Shown here: piece after piece, positions 46,001-58,424 of the stretch
Layout: each line of letters begins with the position of its first letter
Position numbering within the stretch: the first letter of the stretch is position 1
Source: Takakia lepidozioides
Lineage: Eukaryota; Streptophyta; Takakiopsida; Takakiales; Takakiaceae
Direction: 5' to 3'
DNA length: 64,000 bases
Assembly (NCBI GenBank): GCA_030704615.1
Contig: CM060731.1
Span: 12,772,001-12,836,000, forward strand
The notes under the pieces: generated by a model
Databases searched by the model: none
Told to the model about the DNA's origin: nothing
Seen by the model: the letters and a program-made list of their open reading frames with translations, nothing else
Made by a program: the position numbers and the translations under genes

Positions 46001-46357
46001 TCACACACACACATGTAGGCGCATCTGTTCCTTGTGTTACCAGCAGTAGATCTCCATCTTGGGGTGTTGATGATATGGTCAAGGGGCCCCACATTTATGA
46101 AGGACCTCAAAAATTTCCACCTAGTTGCTTAGCTTTCCCCAAGCATTGTGCTTTCTTCGTACACCACCACTGGCGCATACTGCAAGCACCAAAACACGAA
46201 ACAGGGGCTTCTTAGCATATGTAACGAAATCCCCAAGAAATGGACATCAACTGATGTAACCCTTTCCCACATAATACATTTTCATATGATGATTCCATGT
46301 AAGCCTACCTAAAGGCCCCAGCTCTTTAGGTCATTAGACACCCAGCATGTGTATGTA
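43019..46357. other. Intergenic, AT-rich sequence
   Basis: No gene recognised. A 107-codon minus-strand frame (43971-44294) has one hydrophobic span but no family resemblance. Around 43500-43690 two related ~75-bp blocks (TCATCATCACTCTTTTGGGG... and TTATCACCATCTTTTTCCGA...) look like an old tandem duplication. The segment 45000-45350 is strongly AT-rich. Confidence 0.4.
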
Positions 46358-49300
46358 CTAAGTTACACAACACTCTTTTCTCATGTGTGGGGATGAATAC
46401 ATGTACAGTGCATGACAGGAGTACGTTGTGGTTATGTTAACCTCATCATCCATTTCGATTGACACAACATTGTCTAGATTCCAGCCCATGCGAGTCTCCA
46501 CCAACTTCTTCAATCTCTTTGCCTGCACATCATTCAAACATCTTCTAGTAGAGTGTGTGAACCCTCCTCAGAAACAGGAGACAAGAAAAAAAGGGTGGTG
46601 AAGAGGAGCAAGAGAAGTGTTTTCCAAAGAGCTAAGATATTCACATACCTGGCGTAAAAGTTCGCCATCAATCGGTTGTGCATCTTTGATCAATGCAAAA
46701 AAATCCTGTCCCAACAAGACACCCAGTTTCTTAGCCTTGATTCTGAAAATCCATGTAACACTACGTTGCTTTTGGCAATCGAATTCATAGCAACAAAGGA
46801 CATCCTCTGAATGATTTTATACTTAGAATCCTTTGAAAATAATCCGTGACAAGATTGTCATTACTGTGCTTGTGGATACGACTGTCGTCTATCACCCCAC
46901 AAATGCATGGAATTTGTCGAACTCAAGAAGAACCAGTAAAAGTGGTGCAATTTCTCTTTTCGCTCAATGTGATCTGAACTCTAAGGTACAGATTTTCTTC
47001 AACTTTTTGGCACTGATACTATGGGGAGAGTCTACCTTAAAAAGAAACCGCAAAAAGTTGTCTTCGCAGAACCATGAATCATCCAGGACAGGGCCCTCCA
47101 TTATGGCTGTTCCGCCCGTTAAACTTTGTTTCAGTTGCCAGTATACTACCTCCAAGAACTGGTACACACCCACAGCACATGGACGAGAGAAAACAATGGG
47201 ACTGAGACAGAAACAAAGCAGAAATACCGTGGCCATCCTATCCACCTTCTTTTCCTATTCAATCTCTACACTGCTGTACTGATCACTTACAGTCATAGTC
47301 ATTTTCTTTCTTTCTCGTCCTACCGTCTCCTCAAGAACTTTCCACATTTTCTGGCTCCATTGTGAGCTGGCCAGCCAAGGGGTCTATGGCCACAAGACTA
47401 CGACAAATAGACTGATAAATTTATCTCCAACAGTAGAGCACAAAAGCAATGAAACAATGGTGACGACATCAAATCAGGGTTACCCTTTCATGAATCCTAG
47501 AGGCAGCCTCATATATAGGCTTGTGGACTCCACACAGCTCAGTTTCATACAGGAATGACATCATATTCAAACCAAAGTAGTACCTTTATAAAAAGTTGGG
47601 TATGTGAATGCAGTGGCTGCAGACATCCAACACAATTGCAGTCAGTGGGCATGCTCAGACCCAAACATCTGCAACCTGTAGCTCAGATGTAATCAATTAA
47701 TTAAAATGTTTGCTAATCATTCAAACCCAGAAAACAATCACTGCTTCTGGGTTTCTCCCTCACGCGAAGGACAGCCATGCAGCACAACAGGAATACAACC
47801 AAAAGAACCAAGAAGAGTACTTGCAAATCTTGTAGACAGATACATCCAACCTGTACAATAGAATAGACAGGAATGACTGTTTCTAAACCAATAAGTCAGC
47901 ACTCATTCACGAGGGGATGCAATTGTCCCAACCTGCATGGGTTCTCGATACGTATTGATACATTGGCAGGAAACATAAAATTTTAAACACAACTTATCAT
48001 GAGAAATAACTTTTCAGACGTATCAGGTTCATGTTTAAAACACAGGATACAGTATGCAAAGAGTGAAATCAACAGGACAATAGCAAGCCTACAAAACAAA
48101 TAGATTGTACTCATAAGACGTTGTTTGCCGTAGCCTTGTGGCCATTGACCCCGCGCCCAGTTTGAGCGGGAACAAAAGGGACAGAACCTACCTCTGTCAG
48201 GGGCTGATGTTGGTAGTAAGACTTACCTCCATATATAGAATTAATCCGGGTTTTCCAGATATCCTCTAGAAATCCCTTCACACAAGCATCAATCTGCTGT
48301 GTGTGATTTGCCCAAAAACTAGGCCTCAGGAGGGCCTGGGCTTTTGGCTCAGCCTCAAGACAAAACAAATAGAGACATCCCTTAACACATGGCAAGAAAC
48401 GTCCATGTGCCATGGGGATTGTAAAGAACAGGCTGCAGGAAATACTCACAGCATCTTCACAACTTAACAAGAGGCTCACAATTGCCTTCCACTGTCCAAA
48501 TGCTTGGAGTGACTGCCCCATCTGCCACAGCCCTAAGAGAACTATCAAACTTCAATACCTCAACTCATAACGTGGTGGTGTCATTTGGGTACAACAAACT
48601 CTGGTGATAGATTGCTGTAACCACTTCCTGCCTGATTTCAAACCTGCAGAAGACACTGAGAGTGCAAAACCTGATCCATACCTGACTCAAAGGTGTCCTA
48701 GAATCCTAAATCTGGCAAGCATGGTTCCCCCACTACACCATCAAACCACTGAAAATCTGAATGGGGTTACGAGTTACAACTTCAGCCAGTAGCAATGAAA
48801 CTCAGTCTTGCAGATGGCATGGTTGGCTGAGCAAGACCTATGGACTTGGTAGGGGATCAGTGGATATACACTACTAATGTACAGATATGATTTAATGTCT
48901 TCTGTTTGGTATAGTGCTAGTGAAAGAGTTGAAGCCAACCAAGAAGGCAATGAACGCAAATTGGAGCTCTCCAAGCAGCAGGTCTTCTGCTCCACCATAT
49001 GATCTTCTCAACACAGATTCCAACTGTTTGCTCTACATCCAGAGGAAAAACAAGACGTTCAAGCTAATTCCCAACAGCCAGCGAATCTCTTTGCATGAAA
49101 AAACCAAACACCTCAACACGGTACCAAGTACCCCACATCCTTATCGCACAATCCAACGGGAGAGCAAGGTGTAAACAGACGGTTGAGGGCCATTTTGCAA
49201 ATGAAAGCTGCCACTTTTGGCTTTTCCAGAGCACGAATTGGAAAAAGAGGCATGTTAGAGTAAGGCTTACTTTGTCCATATTCAAAGCCGTTAACTCCGA

Positions 49301-52300
49301 CCCAACCATACCCACAGGCTTGATAAGGTGAGGCAGGCGTGTGTAAAAGCACCGGCCACTCAAGCTGACCTCCTCAGTCTGAGTGCTGGGAGAGGCCAAC
49401 ACCCTCTCTGCACTCAACTCTACCTCAACACTGCTATGCCTATTGCTAGATGTTTCTACTATTTGCGTCCTCTCTTGGAATGCAGCAAGGTTTGCAGCAA
49501 GTCTTCTCTCTGCAGGTGTCTCGTGGTGTGTCTCAGACATCGTTGTCTCTGCCATGATTGAGATGTCCCCTCCCAAGGGTTCTGCATCGGTAAGTGTCCA
49601 GAATGATGAGCTGACATATGAGACGGTAGGAGCCTTACTGCATTTCATCACCATGATCTTCGGAGGGACCTCATGCACAAATGTTACTACAATTCCTCTA
49701 TGAAAACAATTACATGCCTCCTATACTCCATCTAAGAGAAGAATTGCAGCGGTCCAGAGACTTCAGCAGATCATCATCAAACACCAATTTTTTTATTTGG
49801 GAATTCAGAAAAGCAAATATATTTTCTTGTCTAATTAAGGCATTGCTGAATGACCCTTGAACAGAAAGCAACCATGGCATGGGACATTACTGATGTGGAT
49901 TTCTGATCTTGAACTTCAAACAACCTTGCTAGCACAGAGAATCCAGAAAAGAAGAAGAGCCAACTTACGAAGGCGGTCAATAACTGCTGGGGTGAGGTAG
50001 TTAGACACATGCTGCCAGGTAGCATGGTGGGGTAGATTGTAGGGTGCCAGCTGGTGGTCAAACTCGAGTCTTGAGACTCCCTCTACATAACGTTGCTCCT
50101 GCAAAGCCACTTGGATAAGATTTGATACTCAGCAAAGGTGAAAGTAGCCATAGTATACTCCCACAGAGGTATCTCCTTCTGTATGTGAACTCGCCCCTCA
50201 ATGCCACTACAGTACAATTGAATATTGAACCCATGATATTGGTTCCAAAATGCAATCATTCCTCAACCCAGGGGGACTATATCCTAGGAGGTTAATAGCT
50301 CAAAGGCTGCTTTTCGAGCATGGAGGAGTACTTGTAAGGGCCAGTAAGACCTACTGCCTGACCATGTCATACCTCTGATAAATTGAATGACGGAATCAAC
50401 TTGGTTCTTCTAACATAATGTCTACACCAGCTCACACATACACTCAATCCCTGTAACCGGCTTTTTCATTGCTGGACAGGAGTGCAATGGCAATTTTGGG
50501 ATGAGGTTTATATCTCCTGGTGGCCCAAACCCTACAACTAGCTCATTAAGGATCTGTCACAAGCACTATTTGCAGGGAACAATGAATGAGAACATCAACT
50601 AACACACAAAATCAGACTGAGCCTTAGGAAGAGAAATCTCTCCTGGATTGTAACAAAGTACAATGAACTTAGACCTGAATTTGAGATACATTATAGAAGT
50701 ACACTCAAGAATAAGTTTGAAATGAAACACACATACCTCACTGCTATCCATAAGCTTGATAAGCCGCTCCTCTTCCAGGTCCCAGCACCTCACAATAACC
50801 TGCATTCAGACCTCAATTACTTTCATGCAAACAAAACCTTAATTTGTTGGTTTCACATGAGAAATCACCAAGGACAATGTAAGTCAAGGGAATAATCAAC
50901 GTAAAAACCTCTTTCCTCACCCTCCCAGGCTGCTTTTCCCAGCTGATTCCAAGAAAGTAGTCATTTGCTCTTACTCATAACGGATTAGGCTGATACCCAT
51001 TGATGAGAATTTGAAAGGCATCAGTTGATGGTGTTACGGACCTGAGAAGGTTCCATGTGTAGAAAGAAGCCTGTAATTGGAGATGTATCGTTTTCATGCC
51101 TGTCACTCACTATTCATTGAATCACCAAATGTATATGTATATGACCCCAAAATGCAACAGCAAGCCTAGTCCAATCAGGATATCCTTTCTCTACGCATGC
51201 AAGAACAGCAGAATTTAAGATGATCAATCAAGATGAAAAGAAGTGATATACTGTAATATGCACCCCCTCTCTTTCTTGTTTACAGGAAATGCACTCAATT
51301 TGATATGACAAAAACCGCTTTCTCTTCCTAACAACTGTACAAAAATTTAACAAGACTTCCTCAAGAATGTCACAAAGTCACACATTGGGAATAATGAGAA
51401 GAGAATACGAGGTGAAACCATAGATTAAATTATGTGAAAATGAAGCTTGAATGACAGATCCGTCAAAAGTATTATGTGAACTTCCGAGAATGACCATGGT
51501 AAAGCATACAACTGGAACACAGACCTGCTGGTAGCACTGTAGTAAACAAAATGGGGTCCCGGAGGCAACATCTTCAGCCCCTTGAAGTTCGGCCCCACTA
51601 CAAACATCTACACCCAATCCCCTCCACCCTGCGTCAAACTCCAGAACTCGGCCTGGTGGAGCAACTCTTATGGTTCGCAATAACTGCAGTCTGATGGATA
51701 CTCCAAGAAAAAATTGTCAATCCCTGCATCTCACTTCAAGGGCTCAGAAGATAAAAGAGCTGCTCCGCATCCAGGATTACATTGTCAGGGATAAAATACA
51801 GGCTCCACTACAGGCTTCGTCGACTCTTATATCCAGAGCTGTGCGAGTGAGAAATTATTGGAGCCACTTTTATCCTAGCATTTGCCACAAGGAACTTGTA
51901 CTCGCAGATAATTCTTCAGTATCAACTCATCTAATGAGCAATCATCACATTGCAGGTGAAAGAAATACTGTTGCCTTGTAGACAGACCCAAAAACCCCTG
52001 CGAATCGAACCAACCAATTGATTGATCTCTACTCCACATGACTAGATAGAAAACTTCAGAGGAAAGAGGTAGAATGTTTCCAATTTAGCAGTCAGAGGTT
52101 TGCCAACCAAACTACGATGTGGGAACGTAACGCAGAATTGTGCACGAAATAGACGGAACTTTGTTTCAAGCATCTGGTTCGAAGAGGCCCACCTCCAAAT
52201 CGATTCCAACCGAGGTAGATGGCGGCACATCCAGCAGCAGCAGCGACCCTCCTGCCTTCACCAGCTTCAATGCCTGGTCCGGGTCGAGGCTCACATTGTA

Positions 52301-52318
52301 GGGCGCCTGCTCCTCCAT
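46358..52318 (-). CDS. AAR2: AAR2, U5 snRNP assembly factor
   Basis: AAR2 binds Prp8 during cytoplasmic U5 snRNP maturation and is replaced by Brr2 in the nucleus. Twelve coding exons on the minus strand (in transcript order): 52318-52193, 51607-51525, 51099-51042, 50799-50737, 50098-49969, 49581-49271, 49032-48940, 48521-48450, 47537-47484, 47158-47036, 46705-46649, 46522-46358; 444 residues. Family blocks in order: DPDQALKLVKAGGSLLLLDV, MFVVGPNFKGLKMLPPGPHF, TGFFLHMEPSQ|VIVRCWD, EFDHQLAPYNL, FYTRLPHLIK, AEDLLLGELQFAFIAFL|MGQ, QWKAIVSLLLSCEDA, FLEVVYWQLKQSL, LDDSWF, KLVETRMGW. All junctions are GT-AG and keep frame. The ninth exon (LCGVHKPIYEAASRIHER) is the least certain. Head-to-head with PRP31. 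Confidence 0.9.
48246..48356 (-). repeat. LINE-associated fragment in an AAR2 intron
   Basis: The minus-strand sequence GAGGCTGAGCC.AAAGCCC... CAGCAGATTGATGCTTGTGTGAAGGG...GAGGATATCTGGAAA matches 33522-33625 on the plus strand closely. It lies inside the intron after the eighth AAR2 exon, in the gene's own orientation, so it extends that exon's frame and could mislead gene prediction. Confidence 0.75.
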
Positions 52319-52848
52319 CGACGACTGCACTCCAAATCAAGTAGGTAGGCCTAGCACAGAATTTCACACCTGCAACGAGAGTGAAATCGCTTGATCGCGA
52401 GTCACAACAAAGCTCGCAGGGTTTAAGCCCTCGGGCTCTCTGTAATGTAGCGCTTAACCCTAAACCCTAAGCCATGTCTAATTAGGGTTTATCTAAGAAC
52501 TCATTATCGATTACACATGTAAAGCAAAAGGCAACGCAGTGTCTAATTAGGTACATAATTAGATTTTAATATGAATCGATTATGTTTATGTTAATTAAAA
52601 TGGCTAGGGTTTGTATCCAGGCTCCTTCACGTTGCGAGTCTTGCCCTAACGTTCCTTAGAAGCTGTGCATTCGCTCTGCAATTCACAGTTGGTGCTTGAG
52701 GAATCCATGCTGCACCCGTTTCTCATCTCTCGCAGTTCGTGGAGTCGGAGTGGACGGGGTTTTGGTCCGAAATTTGAAGAAATCCTGCATAATTTGCCTC
52801 GCTGTTTGTGGTTGCGATTTGCTTCTGAGGTGCACCACAGAGATTAAC
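52319..52848. promoter_or_regulatory. Shared AAR2/PRP31 promoter with telo-boxes
   Basis: 530 bp separate the two start codons. It contains AACCCTAAACCCTAA (52456-52470), its inverse TTAGGGTTTA (52482-52491) and TAGGGTTTG (52605-52613). Telo-boxes (AAACCCTAA) are typical of plant promoters for translation, ribosome and RNA-processing genes. The region is AT-rich between 52480 and 52600. Confidence 0.65.
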
Positions 52849-55800
52849 ATGGTACGTGATCGTTTTTCTTCACTGTGTCCTTCTCCACTGTTTCTGCTCG
52901 TGTCTGGCAAGCGGTGCTTGATTCTTAGCTGAAGTAGAGAGCTTCAATGTAAAAGTTTCCGAATAGGGCTGGTTCGGGGCTCGGAAAAGTCGGCCATTAG
53001 TCTCTGGGTCTCAGTTCTGTCTCGCGTTGTCTGTGGTTGTAGCAGTACGAAGGGTATGTCATCAGCCGCTGGTGGATTTTAATACCAGAGCGTGTTCTTG
53101 TTCGCGTCTTGCAATTAATCCTTGGCATGTTGTTGCTGCCCGTTGGCTGTATTAGGGGGAGTGGAAGTCAGTTTTCCTTAATTCCTTGCTGAAGATTTTC
53201 TCTGTGAAGTGCGAACTGAGTAATCACCTCGGAAAAAGAAATTGCTTCAAACATGGTTTCTGCTGTGGTGTATTTTGCAGGCGACGTTGGCAGACTCATT
53301 TCTTGCCGATTTGGAGGATCTGTCAGACAATGAAGCTGTGGAGGTGAGTATTGAAACACTATTCGTGTTTCTTACACGAGAGAATTTCATAATGTAGGCA
53401 GAGGTGTGAACAATGTTAGATTAAGCCCCAGTACCGTGTTGTACTAAGGTAGCTGTAAGGAATGATTGCCGTCAGGATTATTGTAACATTGGTTGCTACC
53501 ATGCTAATTCAGACCACTGGGGCCAACAGGAGGATGAGGAGGCCAGGGACGAGGATGCTGACATGGATGAAGACATGGCAGAGGTGGAAGCCCTCTCTTT
53601 TGATGACTTGGACACTGTGGCTAAACTGCAAAAGAGTCAACGATACCATGATATCATGAAGGTTTGTCTCTTGTTCTTCAGAACTTTACCTCTATTCTGT
53701 ATGGAGAGAGGGGTTGAGATTTTCCATGTGCAAGCTTCAATGTACCCTGAGCTCATAGTCTGTTATAGAACTCTCTTGTTGGGGTTTTAACTCACCAGGG
53801 TGCGAAAGTAGCCTGTGATTGCCAGCGTGCATGTGCACAGGGATAGATGGTTCTGTTACAGGTGTTGAGTGTTAGAGTAAGTGCCACTTTTGTGCCTTGT
53901 TAATGTGTGTCCTGTCTGTTCTGGCGTTGGTGGTGCTTTTGATAGTTCAGGATTTGGTTGTTTTCCTGGGGAGTTACTCTGAAAAGTGGGAGTTGGGATG
54001 ACAATTGTTCTTCATGTATTTAATTTGCTATGTCAGAGATCTATCTATCAATAACTCTGAAAATCTAACATACCCTGCCCCATAGCACTCTGAGCTAGAG
54101 ACCTTGGTATGTAGATCATTTCCTGTGGTTGGCCTGAATGTTATGTTCATTTACCAGTTCAAGTTTTTTAACGTGGATGTATAAAGGGAATTGTTATCAG
54201 CCTTGTTAGCATACCTTCATGTGTGTACAACGGGTCTTCTGTCACTTCGTGAAAGAAAACCAAAGTTTAGGTTTGGTCAGTACATACTGTGCTGTAATCT
54301 CAGCAGAGAGAGGTCTAGTCTAGCTTTCAAATCCAGATCTGGTAAAGATCGAGCTGCGTTATTTGACCTTAAATATACATCCGGCAAACAGTGGGGGTAT
54401 GTTTTTATGTGTGTTTCTATGCCTTTCCTGGTAGCAGGATCTGCCTTTGAAGACAAGCAATGTAGTGAGTCTAAGTTCAGCCTTGATCTTAAATGACTGG
54501 AATCTTTGCTGCGTGTATTGGGCAAAGTGTGATAGCTCTGAGGCACAGTACGGAATTATCTGAAACATTGTAGGGTTTTTGTTGGGTGTCATGGATATTC
54601 ATCAGAGATTGGACCAAAACTCTTTCCATCAGACATTTGTAGCATTAGTTTCTTTCAGTGGGCCCATGCTGCCTTTTGAGGCTATCAAGTGATACCAGGG
54701 CAGCTTGCTATGGGTGACCTCCACCTGCAAAGGCTTGTGCAAATGAGCGCTGCTGACAAAGAAACATGGGGACTGTGCCTTTCTGCAGGTCAGGGAAGGG
54801 AGCCCATAGTGAAGCACTCCATTATTGCACTGTCCTTGTATTGTTTTGGGGTCAAGTTGCAGACTTGCCGGTGACCCCAGAGCAATGCTTCTGGGTAGAG
54901 GCGGCTGCCACAATTCAGGGTAATACAGTTTTACCAGCCACAGTCTCAAGGTCTTTCACCTTGAAGTATACCTCCCTAATCCAGCTCTAGCATGCAAGTA
55001 AGTTTGAGTTGGTTTTTCATGGGGAAAACTGCACTCCAAACATGTTCTTCTCCTTTGTTGGGTGGAAGCATGAAAGAATCTGATATGTCATGCTACTTTA
55101 GAATGAAGGATTTGACTGATCATGTTCCATGCAGACAGAGAGCCAGATGGATATGCACAGAATCGGAAACATGTTCTAATATGGCCTTCATTTTGGGGGC
55201 GGGGTGTTGTCTCTTAATGTGGGTATTGCAGAAGGTAGAGAAAGCTATGGCAGCTGGCACTGACAGCTCAAGAATGGGATTGGTTTCAGAGGACGACCCA
55301 GAGTACCAGTTGATCGTTGACTGCAACACACTTTCGGTGGATATTGACACTGAGATAGGGATCATTCACCTTTTTATCCGTGATAAATACCGGTTGAAGT
55401 TCCCTGAGCTGGAATCACTTGTGCTGCACCCCATTGACTACTCACGCTTGGTGAAAAAGATAGGGAATGAAATGGACCTTACCCTTGTAGATCTAGAGGG
55501 CCTTCTACCCTCTGCAACGATTATGGTTGTTTCAGTCACAGCTTCCACAACCAGCGGGAAGCCTCTGTCAGAGGAGAATTTGCAAAAGACTGTTGAGGCA
55601 TGTGATCGTGCACTCGCCCTTGATGAGGCAAAGAAAAAGGTTCTGGATTTTGTGGAGAGCCGAATGGGCTATATAGCACCAAATCTATCTGCTATTGTTG
55701 GGAGTGCAGTGGCTGCAAAATTGATGGGAGTGGCTGGGGGCCTCTCTTCCCTCTCCAAAATGCCCGCCTGTAATGTGCAGATCCTCGGTGCAAAGAAGAA

Positions 55801-57296
55801 GAATTTGGCTGGGTTCTCAACGGCAACTACCCTTCCTCACACAGGATTTGTTTTCCACACAGAGATAGTCCAGAGCACTCCCCCACCACTACGTATGCGT
55901 GCATGCCGCCTGGTGGCCGGAAAGTCCACACTGGCTGCACGCGTGGATTTCACTCGGGGCGACCCAACTGCCAAGACAGGGCGAGACTTGCGGGAAGAGA
56001 TTCGCAAAAAGATAGAGAAGTGGCAGGAGCCCCCCCCTCCCAAGCAGCCGAAGCCATTGCCAGTGCCCGATAGTGACCCCAAGAAGAAACGAGGGGGTCG
56101 CCGACTGCGAAAGATGAAGGAGAGGTAGGATACTCTCGTGCCTTTTTTGGTCTACATGGAGCAGATGTTATCTCCAATGCCTTCTGATTACTTACATAAA
56201 ATCTGTCTTTTGCTGTTGTCCATCTTATCTCTACAGGTATGCGTTGACTGACATGCGGAAACTTGCAAATCGAATGCGTTTTGGGGTTCCTGAAGAGAGT
56301 TCACTTGGTATTTTCCTGGCCTCCCTTTGGCCTGTCGGTAGTGAGCACTGCTTTTTGTTTCCCATGCCATTGCAAGAAGTTTACAGTCTCAACTTCACAA
56401 TTCATTAGTTGCATATCAGTCAGTGATGAAGGTCTGATTAGCTTATCTTGATGAATTTCAGATGTGCATGTGTGGTTGTGTGCTTTTCTGGGACAATCAG
56501 ATAGGGTCATACCAGTGACATGAAGGTTATGAATACAGCTTGGTAGTATCTTGCTAATTAATGTCAGGATCCAGGGGATGGATTGGGGGAGGGCTATGGA
56601 ATGCTGGGACAGGCTGGCAGTGGCAAGTTGCGGGTTTCCATTGGGCAGAGCAAACTTGCTGCCAAGGTTGCTAAGAAGTGAGTGCTCACTTTCATCTCTG
56701 AATCTGTTGTTTCAGAATGCGTTAGGTTGTTTGCAATTAGATAGGCAAGTACAGAAATGGGTAGGCCAGTTACTGGAGTATTTCGTGTTTCTTTTCTATT
56801 TTCATGTGAAGCTCAGCAGAGTTGATATGGTGTATACCTTCAGAGCTCTGACCTTGAGGTCCTGTATGTCTGCTGGTATTGATGTCAGTTGCAGAGAATC
56901 TGCATTAATTCTCTCTATTTTCATGTGTTTGTAGGTTCAAAGAGAAGAACTATGGGAGCAGTGGTGCAACGTCAGGGCTTTCTTCCAGCCTTGCTTTCAC
57001 ACCTGTCCAGGTCCATTACTTTCCCATGAAAAGTTCTGTTGCCTTTCTCTTCTATGGGGTTCAATCATAAATTCCTGAAGCTCTACAGATATTGATATTA
57101 TGGCTGGTTAGGTTCGAACCACCCTGGAGAAAGAAGGGATGATGTTCGTCAGCTAATTGTGGCACTGATTTGGATGCAGGGTATTGAGTTGACAAACCCA
57201 CAAGCACAGGCTGCTTTGCTCGGCAGCGGCACACAGAGCACCTATTTCTCTGAGACTGGCACCTTCTCCAAGATAAAGAGAACTGGGTTCACCTGA
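52849..57296 (+). CDS. PRP31: U4/U6 snRNP protein PRP31
   Basis: PRP31 binds 15.5K-U4 snRNA and links U4/U6 to U5 in the tri-snRNP in the nucleus. Eight coding exons: 52849-52851 (ATG only), 53281-53343, 53530-53661, 55232-56124, 56237-56307, 56575-56677, 56935-57010, 57180-57296; 485 residues, the usual plant length. All junctions are GT-AG and keep frame. Blocks: MATLADSFLADLEDLSDNEA, FDDLDTVAKLQKSQRYHDIM, NOSIC region (about 95-150, LIVDCNTLSVDIDTEIGIIH, LHPIDYSRLVKKIGNEMDL), Nop domain (MGYIAPNLSAIVGSAVAAKL, KMPACNVQILGAKKKN), REEIRKKIEKWQEPP, KKRGGRRLRKMKERYALTDM, and C-terminal GLSSSLAFTPVQ and STYFSETGTFSK. The long exon 4 is preceded by a 1.6-kb intron. Confidence 0.96.
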
Positions 57297-58424
57297 TGTA
57301 GCTAATGCCTAGTGTTCATTAGATTTTTTGTGCTTGCACCATTTTGATCCAGGCCTGATCATGGAGCTTGTTGCTGATACTCCCTTTTCTCTCTCTGCAT
57401 CTCCCATTCCAGAAGTTCTGGTACTTGATTCAACTGTACAAATCTTTTTGTTTGCAAATATTGGACTCATGTGATGGGTTTTTGTTGGTACACTGACACT
57501 GATGACAAGTTAATCGCGATGGGGCCTAATAGTCATGCACAATGTCAGATTTTTAAGTATCCAGCTCCTTGTGGAGTACTTAATCAGAAAATGGGGTTAT
57601 TTGTGAAAAAAACGTCAAGTTCCCGATACGACAATTCCACCCTTGGCTCTCAGGACCTTCTCAGTAGCCAGCAAGACCAGTGTAGCTATGCTGTGCCTTT
57701 TTTTTTGCCATTCAGCGAGGCTTTGGGCCCCAAACATCCCTCCTACTTAACCTGGGGGTCTTGGCTGTGCACAGTGGGGTAACTGAGCTACCTAACGGTG
57801 GTTGAAAATCTGAGACTATTTCCTACTTTGTGAACATAAACTGTCTGTGTGATTTCAGCCTGGGCCTCTGTTCTCTTAAGAAGAAATGAGTGTGAAATTA
57901 TTATTTTTTGAACAGGGGACGTGGATTTTGTTTTCCTCAAAAAATACAAAAAACAAAACCCGTCAACGACGACCCTTGGAAATTAACCCTCTTTCTGAGC
58001 TATGAGGCAAACCGGGCAGATGAAACCACGGGGGTTTGAACCCCAGCCCCGCAGGCAAATGCACGTATTATTTGGAAAAGCTGACATTGTGGGGTCATCC
58101 TCAGATTTTCTTAATATCTAGAGGATTATCCAAGGGGCTGCCCCTCTTAACACAGGGTCACCACACCACGGGCCTGCAAGGCCATACAGCAATGCAGAGG
58201 GCGGGACCCGCCAAACCCCGCTCTTCGTCGGGCCCCCCCTCCGTCATCGGGCAGCGGGCATGGCATATTCAGGGCGTGTGGGGCCTTCCTGTATTTTCGG
58301 GCATCCACTCAAATCCTGGCGCGAGTCATCGACGCTTGTATTATATTTGCTTTGACTCGGATAAAGTCTGCGTAGTGGCGTTCTGTGGAGTTCTGATGGA
58401 CGTCGAAAAGACTTGTTAGATTTC
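57297..58424. other. Intergenic region between PRP31 and the dioxygenase
   Basis: Holds the PRP31 3' flank and the dioxygenase upstream region. A GC-richer segment (58020-58260) contains the near-palindrome GGGGGTTTGAACCCC, resembling a B-box but with no A-box in the right place. No gene recognised. Confidence 0.4.

Noticed and set aside
54992-55231. ORF extension upstream of PRP31 exon 4
   Set aside because: It is intron sequence that happens to stay open. Family alignment and the acceptor TATTGCAG place the exon start at 55232.
58020-58060. tRNA-like B-box GGTTTGAACCCC
   Set aside because: No A-box in the correct orientation upstream and no cloverleaf; probably a palindromic GC patch.
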